From Penelope pileata (lineage: Eukaryota; Chordata; Aves; Galliformes; Cracidae), in NCBI GenBank assembly GCA_013396635.1, contig WBMW01000023.1, positions 372,001-436,000 of the forward strand: a stretch of 64,000 nucleotides of DNA. The letters are read 5' to 3'. Below the pieces are notes generated by a model, which made no database searches, was not told the origin of the DNA, and saw nothing but the letters and a program-made list of their open reading frames with translations. Position numbers and translations under genes: made by a program. Shown here in pieces: positions 1 to 10,000 of the stretch (position 1 is the stretch's first letter; the number at the start of each line of letters is the position of its first letter).

Positions 1-562
1 TTTTGGGGGGGCAGGGGCTAGGGTGTTTCAAATCCAAAGTTCTGACCACTTCTGCCTCCCAAACCTTAGTTGTATGTTCTGATTGCCCTCATAGTTCAGT
101 TTTCTTGCTAAGTAACTTGGAATTATTTGAAAATGATCACTTTAGTTTCCTTAAGGGAGCTATCTGTGTAATTAACTTGTATTAAAATATTATGTCTCTG
201 GTTGACCTCTTCCATTTTTTATTTTTTTTAACTCCAATAGCACCGCTGTCCTTTCCCTCCCCTTTCAACTGCATTTTACTAGTGACTTTTCTATTTTGTA
301 CTCAAAAAGGGAAAAAATGTCTTCAGGACTACAATTCTTGTTAAGCAACAGTACACCAGCCCACTGAATTCTGGTATATTCAAGTTACACGAAGGGCCTT
401 CTTCATTCCACCAGAGACTCAGAAATTTGCTCAAATACTTTCACAGGTTGTATTCACAGCATGTTATGCCAAGCTTACACAACAGAAAGCTTAAGCTTTA
501 GGCTATTTCATTTGTAGTTATCAAATATGATGATCTAAAGACTCCTTCTGTATCCAGTTAGG
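1..562. other. CPT2 intron 3, left part
   Basis: There is no exon on either strand here. The sequence is unremarkable AT-rich intron up to the CR1 fragment. The next CPT2 exon must lie left of position 1. Confidence 0.7.
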
Positions 563-952
563 ATCACAGGAACACAGAATATCTCGAGTTGGAAGCAATG
601 CACAAGGTCCACCGAGTCCAACCCCTATCCCCACACAGGATCACCCAAAATCCAAACTCTATGTCTGAGAGCATTGTTCAAACGCTCCCTGAGTTTCAGC
701 AGCGTGGGGCTTTGCCCACTGCCCTGGGCAGCCTGTTCCATGCCCACCATCCTCTGGTACAGAACCTTTAGCTAACACCCCCCTGACCCTCCCGACACAG
801 CTCAATGCCATTCCCTTGGGCCCTGTCGCTGTCCCCAAAGAGCAGAGCTCAGTCCTGCCCCTCTGCTCCCTGTGAGGGGCTGTAGGCTACCATGGGGCCT
901 CCCCTGACTCCTCTTTATGGCTTGCCCTCAGACCCTTCACCATCTTTGTAGC
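563..952 (-). repeat. CR1 LINE fragment, minus orientation
   Basis: The segment starts with the reversed CR1 3' end (the 'cagaatatctcgagttggaag' type sequence). It runs through the typical 'gagtccaacccctatccccacacaggatcaccc' region into 'cccttcaccatctttgtagccct', the reverse complement of a common CR1 internal segment. It is 5'-truncated and diverged, and sits in CPT2 intron 3. Confidence 0.85.
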
Positions 953-989
953 CCTAGAGAATGACAGAATATCCCACTGGCCAACATAC

Positions 990-1096
990 CTGTGATGTAA
1001 CTAGTATGCTTGTTCTGATTGTCTTGAGCAACTAGTTGCTCATGCAGCTCTCTTCCAATTCCCTTTTCAAATTGATGAGCAAGTTCTTCAGTTTTC
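990..1096 (-). CDS. CPT2: CPT2 coding exon 3
   Basis: The exon is 107 nt, between the minus-strand acceptor CTGTAG and the donor GTATGTTGG. Translated, it contains KTEELAHQFEKGIGRELHEQ and then LVAQDNQNKHTSYITG, which closely matches mammalian CPT2. It ends one base into a glycine codon, so the next exon must begin in phase 1. The open reading frame track misses this exon because it has no in-frame ATG. Confidence 0.95.
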
Positions 1097-2439
1097 CTAC
1101 AGCAATCAGTAAAAGATTTGAAATGCTTTCACAATTCATATTTCTGATATGTAACACTTGGCTTTGAAGCAACAAATGATACTGTAATATGTGTATCTTA
1201 TTTGTCCATACCTGAATTGGTCATCATTTAAAAGAGGTTTCTGGGCGTTCAGGTATCTCCTAATTGTATCTTCTAGTTTGGGAACTGGCAGCCTGAAGGA
1301 GGGGGAACAGACACTCCATGAGCAATGGTACTGAGGAAGACTCAGCTTCATACACTGCAACCTCTCTTCGTTTCCCCTCTTCTTTATCCTTCCTTACACC
1401 CCATATTTTGCAAATGGCTTACAAGTTTCTTATCTAAGGAGAGGAAGGGGAATAGACAAACGCATGCCATCACAGCGTAAGGTTCTTTTGAGAAGGAAAA
1501 CTTTGTTGCCGAGTGACTGCAGGGACGGGTCACAGTGCCCTGCAGGCAATGCAGACAGCAGCAGCCATACAGCAGCAAGGTTTAATTTCACAGAATCACA
1601 GAANGCCGCCATGTTGCCCCGTCCCTCCGGGAGGCGCCGCCCGCGCCGCTCCGCTCCTCCCGCTGCCGCCGCCCGGGGTGAGGGGTGCCGGGCGCGGCCG
1701 GGCCCCGCGGGCCGCGAGGGGCTCCGGGGGGGTGTGTAGTGCGGCCGTCTGCAGGAAAACAGTCCCGGCTGCAGCTCCCGGGCCCCGAGCTCCCCCGCNN
1801 NNNNNNNNNNNNNNNNNNNNNNNNNNNNNNNNNNNNNNNNNNNNNNNNNNNNNNNNNNNNNNNNNNNNNNNNNNNNNNNNNNNNNNNNNNNNNNNNNNNN
1901 NNNNNNNNNNNNNNNNNNNNNNNNNNNNNNNNNNNNNNNNNNNNNNNNNNNNNNNNNNNNNNNNNNNNNNNNNNNNNNNNNNNNNNNNNNNNNNNNNNNN
2001 NNNNNNNNNNNNNNNNNNNNNNNNNNNNNNNNNNNNNNNNNNNNNNNNNNNNNNNNNNNNCAGCAGCAGCCATACAGCAGCAAGGTTTAATTTCACAGAA
2101 TCACAGAACACCCCGAGTTGGAAGGGACCCGTAAAGATTATGGCTGCACACAGGACCACCCAATTTGGCATCTCCCATCCCTCCCCTCACAGCGGAGGCC
2201 CCGGGCCGCCGCCCCCGACCTCTGCTCGAGTCCGCCGCCGCCCCAGGACGCTCCTCCGGGCCCCGCCGCCCTCAGGAGCCCGCGGGGCCGTCCGTCCCGC
2301 GGTACCTGGGCAGGCTCTTCTGGTAGTGCATGGTGGGCACGATGCTGCGGTGCAGGAACTCGGCAGCGCCCGCGCTGCTGTAGCCCCGCCGCCAGCGCGG
2401 GGCCGCCGCCCGCCTCAGCAGCAGCTGCCGCGCCGCCAT
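990..2439 (-). CDS. CPT2: Carnitine O-palmitoyltransferase 2, 5' part (coding exons 1-3)
   Basis: CPT2 is the inner-membrane enzyme that turns acylcarnitines back into acyl-CoA in the mitochondrial matrix for beta-oxidation. Three coding exons are visible on the minus strand: 2306-2439, 1212-1292 and 990-1096. They join in phase (134, 81 and 107 nt) with GT-AG borders. The predicted start MAARQLLLRR is arginine-rich, as expected of a mitochondrial targeting peptide. It is followed by the family-typical stretches RSIVPTMHYQ, PVPKLEDTIRRYL and NKHTSYITG, which match human CPT2 as I remember it. The ATG at 2439 is chosen because it has a good context (AACATGG) and agrees with the mammalian start. 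The frame stays open upstream to another ATG at 2652, but that stretch is GC-rich 5'UTR-like sequence. The large catalytic exon 4 is not in positions 1-989, so the gene is cut by the left edge. Intron 1 contains an assembly fault. Confidence 0.95.
1212..1292 (-). CDS. CPT2: CPT2 coding exon 2
   Basis: The exon is 81 nt, the size I recall for human CPT2 exon 2. It is flanked on the minus strand by the acceptor CTCCTTCAG and the donor GTATGG. It encodes LPVPKLEDTIRRYLNAQK and then PLLNDDQF, a signature of the CPT2 N-terminal region. Both ends split an arginine codon (AG|G). Confidence 0.95.
1556..1603. repeat. 48-bp segment repeated at 2061-2108 (assembly overlap)
   Basis: This segment is identical to 2061-2108. 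The two copies bracket an N base, a copied promoter block and the 262-N gap. That is the signature of a failed contig overlap rather than a biological repeat. Confidence 0.85.
1604..1604. other. Single N at a contig join
   Basis: One unresolved base sits exactly where sequence jumps from CR1-tail sequence into a copy of the CPT2 exon 1 region. Confidence 0.95.
1605..1798. other. False duplicate of the CPT2 exon 1/5'UTR block
   Basis: About 194 bp nearly identical to the block starting near 2434. I see only two or three differences, all in G/C-rich runs or next to the gap. The copy carries the antisense of the CPT2 start codon but lacks the rest of exon 1. It is bounded by an N on the left and the N run on the right, so it is probably an unmerged haplotype or misplaced contig end, not a real second promoter. 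Confidence 0.85.
1799..2060. other. Assembly gap (262 Ns)
   Basis: An unbroken run of N within CPT2 intron 1. Every translated frame through it is artefactual. Confidence 0.99.
2089..2165 (-). repeat. Short CR1 3'-end fragment, minus orientation
   Basis: The sequence 'cacagaacaccccgagttggaagggaccc' followed by 'ggctgcacacaggaccaccc' matches the reversed CR1 3' end, with a small internal loss. It lies in CPT2 intron 1 beside the CpG island. Its left edge is part of the 48-bp assembly overlap. Confidence 0.75.
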
Positions 2440-2640
2440 GTTGCCCCGTCCCTCCGGGAGGCGCCGCCCGCGCCGCTCCGCTCCTCCCGCTGCCGCCGCC
2501 CGGGGTGAGGGGGGCCGGGCGCGGCCGGGCCCCGCGGGCCGCGAGGGGCTCCGGGGGGTTGTGTAGTGCGGCCGTCTGCAGGAAAACAGTCCCGGCTGCA
2601 GCTCCCGGGCCCCGAGCTCCCCGGCAGCACTCGGTTCCTG
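2170..2640. promoter_or_regulatory. CPT2: CpG island over CPT2 exon 1 and promoter
   Basis: This block of about 470 bp is strongly G+C-rich with many CpGs, against the AT-rich surroundings. It covers CPT2 exon 1 and its 5'UTR. This is the usual promoter type of a housekeeping mitochondrial gene. The exact transcription start cannot be read from sequence. Confidence 0.85.
2306..2439 (-). CDS. CPT2: CPT2 coding exon 1
   Basis: This exon encodes the targeting peptide and the conserved RSIVPTMHYQ segment. It gives 44 codons plus AG of a split arginine codon, then the donor GTACCG on the minus strand. It lies inside the CpG island. Confidence 0.93.
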
Positions 2641-3619
2641 CAGCGCTCTCACTGCGTTACTTCATATGGAAGTGTTTCAGTGCATACCGTAAAGCAGCAA
2701 ACTTGTCCGGATTTGTCTGCACTGGGATTGCAATATTGGTTTGGTGCTTTCTTACATAAGCATTAATAACATTTTATGTGATTATCTTGTTTTGTCAGCA
2801 CTCCTATTCACCATATGGAATCCACAACTGACCATACAGCATTTAAGTCCAACTTTGGGAGAATGGTTTGGTGACACGTGAGCTTCATCATACATGAGCA
2901 TGTAGCTACAAATTCTGCACTGCAATACAAAACAAAACATTGCAAATACCCACGTTTGTTCTCCTGCCTGGAGTATTTTCCATAAAAACACAGAATGATC
3001 CTTGAATAGCTCAGGCCCTGCAGTAGTGTTTCGGCAGGTGTGTGTGGTGAGCAGCTACAGCGCTGTGTTTTTGCTCATAACCATAAAAATCAGTGCTGGT
3101 ACTGAATGCAGACACAGCAAAGGAAAGGAAAGCAATCCCTGTGGCTTAAGCTGATAATCCTCTGAAAGTAAATTGGCCCTGCTCTAATCAACATAGGGGT
3201 GGAGGAAAAAGTGAAATCATTTTGCTTCCAAGATAATAAATACCAAATACCAGAAGCCTTCCTCCTGTGTTTTGGTGTACTGCAATTTTCTGATCGGTAT
3301 GTGGTTCTGCCACACCTTTGGTCTCGTTTTGGCCGCAAAAACAAAAAAATCCAAGCCTGCTTTAGTTAATGAAGTTCAGTTTTACCTGGCTTGCCCTGTT
3401 GTGATAGTGCAGTTCAAAATGTCACCTGCTCAGCCCTGCACAGGAAAGCAGTGCCAGAACATCTCTGCACCTGTGTGCACGACTTACACTGTTCCCATTA
3501 CATGTCTGGGTGGCCAGACCCCAAGCTGGGAAGAACAGGGAAGCACTCCGAGCGTGTCACTTTGTTTTGAACCAGTCTTGTTTTAGAAATACTACTGCAT
3601 TCTGTTCTAATTTTCCAGA
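2641..3619. other. Intergenic sequence between CPT2 and SLC1A7
   Basis: Unique AT-leaning sequence between the two divergent genes. I see no exon, recognisable repeat or RNA gene here. Confidence 0.6.
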
Positions 3620-3872
3620 GCCCCCTAATCTTCTTGCAGGCTCTTAATGATGTAGTCGATAATAGGATTGTCGGTATTAATTTGGAACAATAATGCCAGC
3701 TGCTTGCTTGGTGGCGATTGGCAGAGGGGTGACCTTGCAGGTCAGCTAAGCAGAACTGGAAGTGCTTTGATCTGATCTATACAGAGCGAGGTCTGTCCAC
3801 TCCAGCAAGGGGAGCGAGTGGATTCTCTCTCCATGGGATGCTGATTCTTCTCCAAAGAGCACGGAGGACACC
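3620..3872 (+). promoter_or_regulatory. SLC1A7: Putative SLC1A7 promoter and 5'UTR
   Basis: The 250 bp before the SLC1A7 start codon have no CpG island and no clear TATA box. They contain several homeodomain-type motifs: CTAATC at 3625, CTTAATGA at 3643, TAATAGGATT at 3660 and TATTAATTTG at 3675. An inverted CCAAT box (ATTGG) lies at 3717-3721. TAATC/GGATT motifs resemble CRX/OTX sites, which would fit retinal expression. The start site and any binding are inference. Confidence 0.4.
3833..3844 (+). other. Minimal upstream ORF in the SLC1A7 leader
   Basis: ATG GGA TGC TGA lies 40 bp before the main start codon. A second, out-of-frame ATG at 3838 opens a frame that runs past the SLC1A7 start into exon 1 and beyond. 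Both would matter only if transcription begins upstream of 3833, which the sequence does not prove. Confidence 0.4.
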
Positions 3873-4013
3873 ATGGCAGTGGCACTGGATGCGATCCTCG
3901 CTCGGATCAAGGATGTTTGTAAAAGGAATGGTTTGCTCATCCTCTCGGTGCTGTCGGTCACCGTGGGCTGTCTTCTCGGATTCTTCCTCAGGACGAGGCG
4001 GCTCTCCCAGCAG
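3873..4013 (+). CDS. SLC1A7: SLC1A7 coding exon 1
   Basis: It encodes residues 1-47: a short cytosolic N-terminus (MAVALDAILARIKDVCKRNG) and TM1 (LLILSVLSVTVGCLLGFFL). The start has a good context (ACCATGG) and fits mammalian EAAT5, whose sequence is very similar from DVC-RRNG onwards. The donor is CAG|gtacgt and the exon ends on a codon boundary. Confidence 0.95.
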
Positions 4014-7000
4014 GTACGTCTGGCACCCCCGAGTGCATCACTGCGGAGAAAATACCCCCTTACATAACATAGCATGGCTTGTGGAGCTTCAGGATGGACT
4101 TTTGAAGATAAAAAGCATGTATGTGTAGTTGTTCAATTTGTTTAATTTATTTGCTAATCCACACGCTGCTCTTTGGGTCTTTTCACACATTCTCCAACAT
4201 TGTAAATTGCAAGGGTTCTGGTCTTTAAGACACTTAAATCCAGCATAACTACACCATTATAACGTTGTGAGTATGGATAATTATAAGCTGGATGAGTGTT
4301 AAAAACAGTGTGATATGTTTCTTGGATTTTATATTAGGTTGGTGTGTGTACATCTAAAGAAAACACTGGCAGTAATTTTCACCATTATGTGTATGGAGGT
4401 ACAGATATTTATACTGCACTGACGGTATTCTGTATTAATAAATTTGAGCTCTCCCATCATTAACAGACCACGTTATTAAAGTCACTTGGGGATTTCTCCT
4501 CCATTGTACTTCAGCTAAGCTCTTTGCAGGTCCTCATTTCTTACTGCTGGGTTGGTCTGTCATTAAACAGGACAACATGCAATGCTGAAGGCATTGTTTG
4601 AGCACACAATATAAATCTCAATTAAAAATGATGCACTTAGTAAACACAATAGCTAAAACACTTCTGTCCTGCTGCCCCTAACTGCAGTCTGAATAATTTT
4701 TGTGTCCTAGCAGTAGCTTCATACACATCTAGCAAAACACACAAAATGCAGAATGAAGGGATTATGCAGGGCAACCTATTAACAGTAGTCCCCAAGAGGC
4801 AGGGTATTTCATTTTTGCAAAGGAATGAAAGATGGTGTGTGTGTTTGTTGAATTACAACACAATATGTAGTTTAATTAGTTTCAAAATAGTCTTGTATAG
4901 CCTACAGTCTTTGCCACCTTATCTACTAGAGCTGCAGATTTTACCTGGTCGTACCCCTTGGCCCACAGCTCTAGCAGGACTCATGAAGGCACACAGTCTC
5001 TATCTCAAAACAATAAGCATCTCTCCATGTATTTCTAGGAAATTAGTTATTTCCAGTTTCCTGGTGAGTTGCTGATGAGGATGCTGAAAATGTTGATTCT
5101 CCCCCTGGTTGTCTCAAGGTAAGTGAGGACAATGATTGTTCTAATGATTGTTCTAATTTCCTAAATAATACATGTGATCACCACTGGTTTGGTTTTAACT
5201 GAATGAATGTCACAGTGCCAGGACCAGTACTCACTGCTGTACAGTCATATTTAAAGTAGAGCTATGAACATCTTTTTTAATCAATAGGAACGTTTCCACA
5301 ATACCTCATACAGGTATTATTTCCTTAAAGACCAGGATTTTTTTTTTTTAAATTTTTTTTTCTTCTTTCGTCCTAATGGAAGGACTTTCACGTTCAAGTG
5401 AAGTAGGAATTAAATGTTTGGAATAAATAACCACTGTATCAAAAAGCCTACCTTAAATCTGAACAATTGAAATAATGCACCGAGAAAATAAGATGAAAAA
5501 GCACAGTTAATTTATAATCTTCTGCAGTGCTTTGAGAGATTTGCTAGAGTATGAGAAATACTGAAAAAAACACCTGTCTGTCCAGTGATTTACTAATGTT
5601 CACCTGGCTTCAGGTGGAAGTGAAAGTGATTTCTTAGTACATTAAAGGTGGAACCTTGAATGGTGCCACCTTATCGGTGGCAGAGTTAATGATCTAGATC
5701 CTGGTGCTCAGGATGCTCAGCCAGCTGCCTTTGCACTGGGTTGGCCTAATTTAAGACAAGCTTTTCTCTCCTTTAAATTTCTCTGTCTTCCAGCTGACTA
5801 CAATAACCACCAAATACCAGTAATGTGAAGAAAAGCCCCTATGTGCTCAATGCTGAGAGAAGAGATAAAGAGAGAAGGAGAGTAGCAAAGCTAACTTTAT
5901 CTTAACAGATCTGAGAAAAAATTACTGTAGTATTTGGTGCCTGTCCTTGAAGCCTCAGCTTCTGGAACCCAATAGATACGTCAAAAACTCACCTTCCTTT
6001 TTAAGAGAAAGATATTTTTCTAGACTTCAGATCCCTGAGAGTTAACATAATGCAGTGCTAATGTTATTTTTAAATCCCACTTTTCCACCTAACTTCCCGT
6101 GGTTTTTCACAGACTGAATTCACAGTGCTTGCATGCCTAACACTGCCGATATGGCCACAGACTCATACCTGATTCTGTCTTGCACTGCTAGAGAACATCA
6201 CGACGAGATAAAAGATTTTTTTGAGATGGAAGGAGAGTTTTCCAAGGAAAACCCTTGAAATGTAACATGGGGAAGTGATGGACTAAGGACAGAAGGGGGT
6301 TCAAGTACAGTTGGACATCTTCCCTAAACTGTGTAGTTCTTTGCATTCCCTTATGGGTTTCTTGATATGTCAGGAGGAGAAGCAGCACAGTGGGGAAGAG
6401 CTGCTCCGACGCAGTGTGTGGTAGCTGTAGGTTATCTGCAGATGTGTCAGCAGGGGATCTCTGTTACTGATACTCTGATACTGTTAGAATTGATGAACTT
6501 CATGTTCTGAGGAAGGAAGAGAAGTAACTTAAAGAACAGATCCTAAAAGGGATTCGCTTTCCTTTCAAGACAGCATGAGTCTATCTCCCTGTGTAATAAA
6601 CTAACCTTTACTTACTATTGCATACTGAAATTCCAGGATTTTTTGGAAGCAAAAAATACTCCAGATGTAATTACGTTCTTGTACAGTCTTTTTTTTTTTT
6701 TAGTGCAGTCCTGAAGTGTGTGCTTCAGAAGATTAATAAGACTAGAAAATCTTGCACTTGTAGGTCACTAGCACAAATCCAGCTTATACAGGAGTGGCTG
6801 AAAAATTGTGCTATCCTTGTGACCTGATATAGAGTTAAAACGGGAACTTTGCAGATGATCTCTCCTAGGAAGGAGATACAGTCAGGTATCTCTGACTGAA
6901 CTGGGTTTGTTTTTATTAAAAGTTCCTTCCTGCTGAAGAAATCGGTCGAACACCAGGAGGCTGTTTCTTCAGCTTATTGTTCCTTCCCTAATGCAAGTAT

Positions 7001-10000
7001 GTCACAGCCCCTGAAGTGCTTTATCTTAGAGCTCCTGTGCCTCTTTCTGATGTCTTCTGTCAGCTGTGGTCCTACTTTTTGTTTTTCCACACACACAAAA
7101 ATCTTGAAAAGCAACCACCAGTAAAACTAGCCAGCCAGTCTGAGCCCTGCATGAGCTTTTGGGTTTGGTGTGATGTGGTGTGATATTACTTCAGTCATCT
7201 GGTTACATAAACAAGCTTCATAGCACCATACAGTGCTCTAGAAGGAGTGTATTTTGCTTGCCCCCATCCTCTGCCAGCCCTGCTCATCCTGTTACTATCC
7301 ACTAAGTGCGTGATACAGTTTGCTGTTCTTAGTGGTGAGAACAAATAACAGTGGATAGACTTCTATTAGCAACATAAAGAAAAAATGATAAATATTCTGA
7401 CGAGGTTTGTATCTGCTGTAGAAATATTTGGTATGCTACAAGATCAAATTTTAGAGCCTGCAGTTACCAGATGCACAGTGTTTCTTGTATATATGAACAT
7501 AGGATACTGTTTTTAATACTGGAAATGGGAATATTAAGAGAGCTGAGAAAGAGCAGAAGCCAAACCTGAATTCATGGTTGCACATTTGGGCTGTCTGAGA
7601 CTCAACAGAGCTGAAAGATGAACAGCAGACCTGAAGTTCCCTGATTCTATTTGGGATGGAGGCCTTGATTCTCATTTTATGACTACTGCAATGCAAATAA
7701 TTCATTTTGTCTCTCTGTGCAAAAGGTCACAGCAGATATCTCTGGTTTTCAAACAGGCACATGCATACATGGCAGTGACAGAGGTGGATCTCAGTGCATC
7801 CTGCCCTGAGCCCTCTGATCTATTTTAAAAAGTGTGGGTCCAGGTCTTCAGCTATGCATCTGCTGATCAGCTGGTCTGAGGTGTTCAGATTTGTTAACCA
7901 TCCTTCTCTCCAGATAATGAATTTCCTCCCTTTAGCCAGGAGATGGCTCTGTCTGGAAGAGCCAGGAGCTGCTGCTGGGGTGTTGGCGGCTGCTCCAGGG
8001 CAGTAAGCACCTGTACACCCAGAGGCCATCTAAGGCTTTTTCTGGTGGTGTTGCCTACCCAGAAAATCACAAAATCTGTGCTCTCATTCAGTATAGTTAA
8101 TGATAAGCTCATTTTTTCCACAAATCTATCCTTCACCTGTCCATAGTGCTTTCAAGACAAATTGATTGACAGAGATACCTGCACATCACTTCAGTTTCTC
8201 AAATTCTGCATGCTTGAAGTAACCAAATCTAATGCCAATGTCTCTGTGCTCTATATTAGGCAAGGACTGGGAGAGAAAACAAACACCTGATTTTCCCATC
8301 AATGCCATCTCAAATTTGCTAAAGCTAACCTAAACCCTCTGACCAGCTATTCCCTGTGCCCACAATGACAGGCACGAGGGCTGGCTGGGATGCAGGCACT
8401 CTGGCCATCACTGTGCAGTAACTCCCATGGTGCCCGCTCCCTGCCAAGCATCTCTGCCCTTGTGCCCAGGGGTCTTCATCTCATGCTGCCAGTTTTATAC
8501 TGAGCAAGATCCAGTGGGCTGGAGCTTTGATACTTAGGGAGCATATCTGCCTTGAGCTAAGTTTCTTGGGGAAGTTACTGCTGACGCCACTACCTCTTGC
8601 TGTGAGTGAGGTTTTGAAAAATTTGCTCTTCAGAGATCAGCTGCAGAATGCATGTGCTGCAAATCTGCAAGGCAGGCTGGAGAAGAGCAAAGCTTGCAGC
8701 CTGTGGTTCTTGTTTCAAGATAACACTAGAAGTGTACAGATTATTTTTTTCCCGTATCCAGACATATTGTTTCACAGACCTCACAGAAGCTTAATTCTCT
8801 CATTCTGAGCCTTCCATCCCATCTGCATCATTTGTGAGAAAAATGAATTAAAATGTTATTAGTAAGGGCTCTCATACAACAGTTTGGGTGCATAAGCCTC
8901 ACTTCTTGAGAAGAGCAAGCTAGTGCCAGAGTTACAGAGGTTTGTGCTGGCTGAACCTATTAAATTCTCTTTGTTTTGTACATCTATCTGTATACGTAAT
9001 AGAAAATTGCTTCAGCTCCCTTGTTTATATGATGAAGTTTTCATCTGGCAATATAGGACCCAGTTTTCTGAGACTGCTGTTAGCAGTAAGCAGTGAGACT
9101 GCTTGTGGGAAAGACCTGCCAGGGCAGAATGTAAGTATTTGGCTGTATAACACACCTGTAGCCCCAGTGAATATTCCTTTTAGAAAAGGCAGCTTGTTTT
9201 GTTTGAGCTCAGAATAATTACTGCATTTTTAATTTATTTAACCATAACCATTTTTTTGATGTTTAAGAAATGAGGGTGTAGCAGAGATTTGATCCTTTTA
9301 CTTGTGTAGAATCTACTAAAGGAAGATCGTTCCCTTTAGAGTCACATCTAAATAACTAATTTGACCTGGACTTTCAAAAAAATGTAAAGCTCATTCCTCT
9401 AAGTATGTTGTGCCTAATACAAACTGCATGCTAATAAAAAATTACACATATTTGAAGGTTCATTTGGGGATAGTAATAAACATTTGATACTTTTGGGGTT
9501 TTGTTGGCTGAATTGAATACGATATGCTAAATATAGAACTGTCTGTCTTTAAGGGGATTCCTGTCCATAATGCCATCAGTTCTGGTAATCCCTTAGCCTT
9601 CTGCTCAGATTCCTGAGTGGGTCATTCTTACTCATGCTGCTAAAGTCTAGTATTTAGCTAGGAAACTACTCCATCACAGCACCCTTTCATAGTTGTTGTT
9701 GGTGGTGGTTTTTCTAATTTCCCAGTTCTCTGATTTGGGGAAAACATTGGCATTTTAACATCCCACTAATGAAAAATACTGCTTTTTCTGTTTTAATGGA
9801 ATTCTGTTCCTGTTCAGCTCTACTGCGCCATACCAGGGCTTGTTACCTGTATTGGAAGAGCTGATGGCTGTATGAACTTTGTAAGATGTGGAGACACACT
9901 GGGTGCAGGCAGACGTGAGCTCGCTCAGCCCACGAGCCAAGCCAGGCCGAGCTGCACCAGCTCCGTGCCGGAAGCCACAGAGCCACGTCAGCGTGGCTTT

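Noticed and set aside
2440..2652. In-frame N-terminal extension of CPT2 from an ATG at 2652
   Set aside because: The extension is proline/arginine/glycine-rich translation of 5'UTR, with no similarity to CPT2. The ATG at 2439 matches the mammalian start and gives a proper targeting peptide.
1430..2759. Long open frames on both strands, some containing runs of X
   Set aside because: They cross the N gap or owe their length to the GC-rich CpG island, where stops are rare. Only the minus-strand CPT2 exon 1 is supported.
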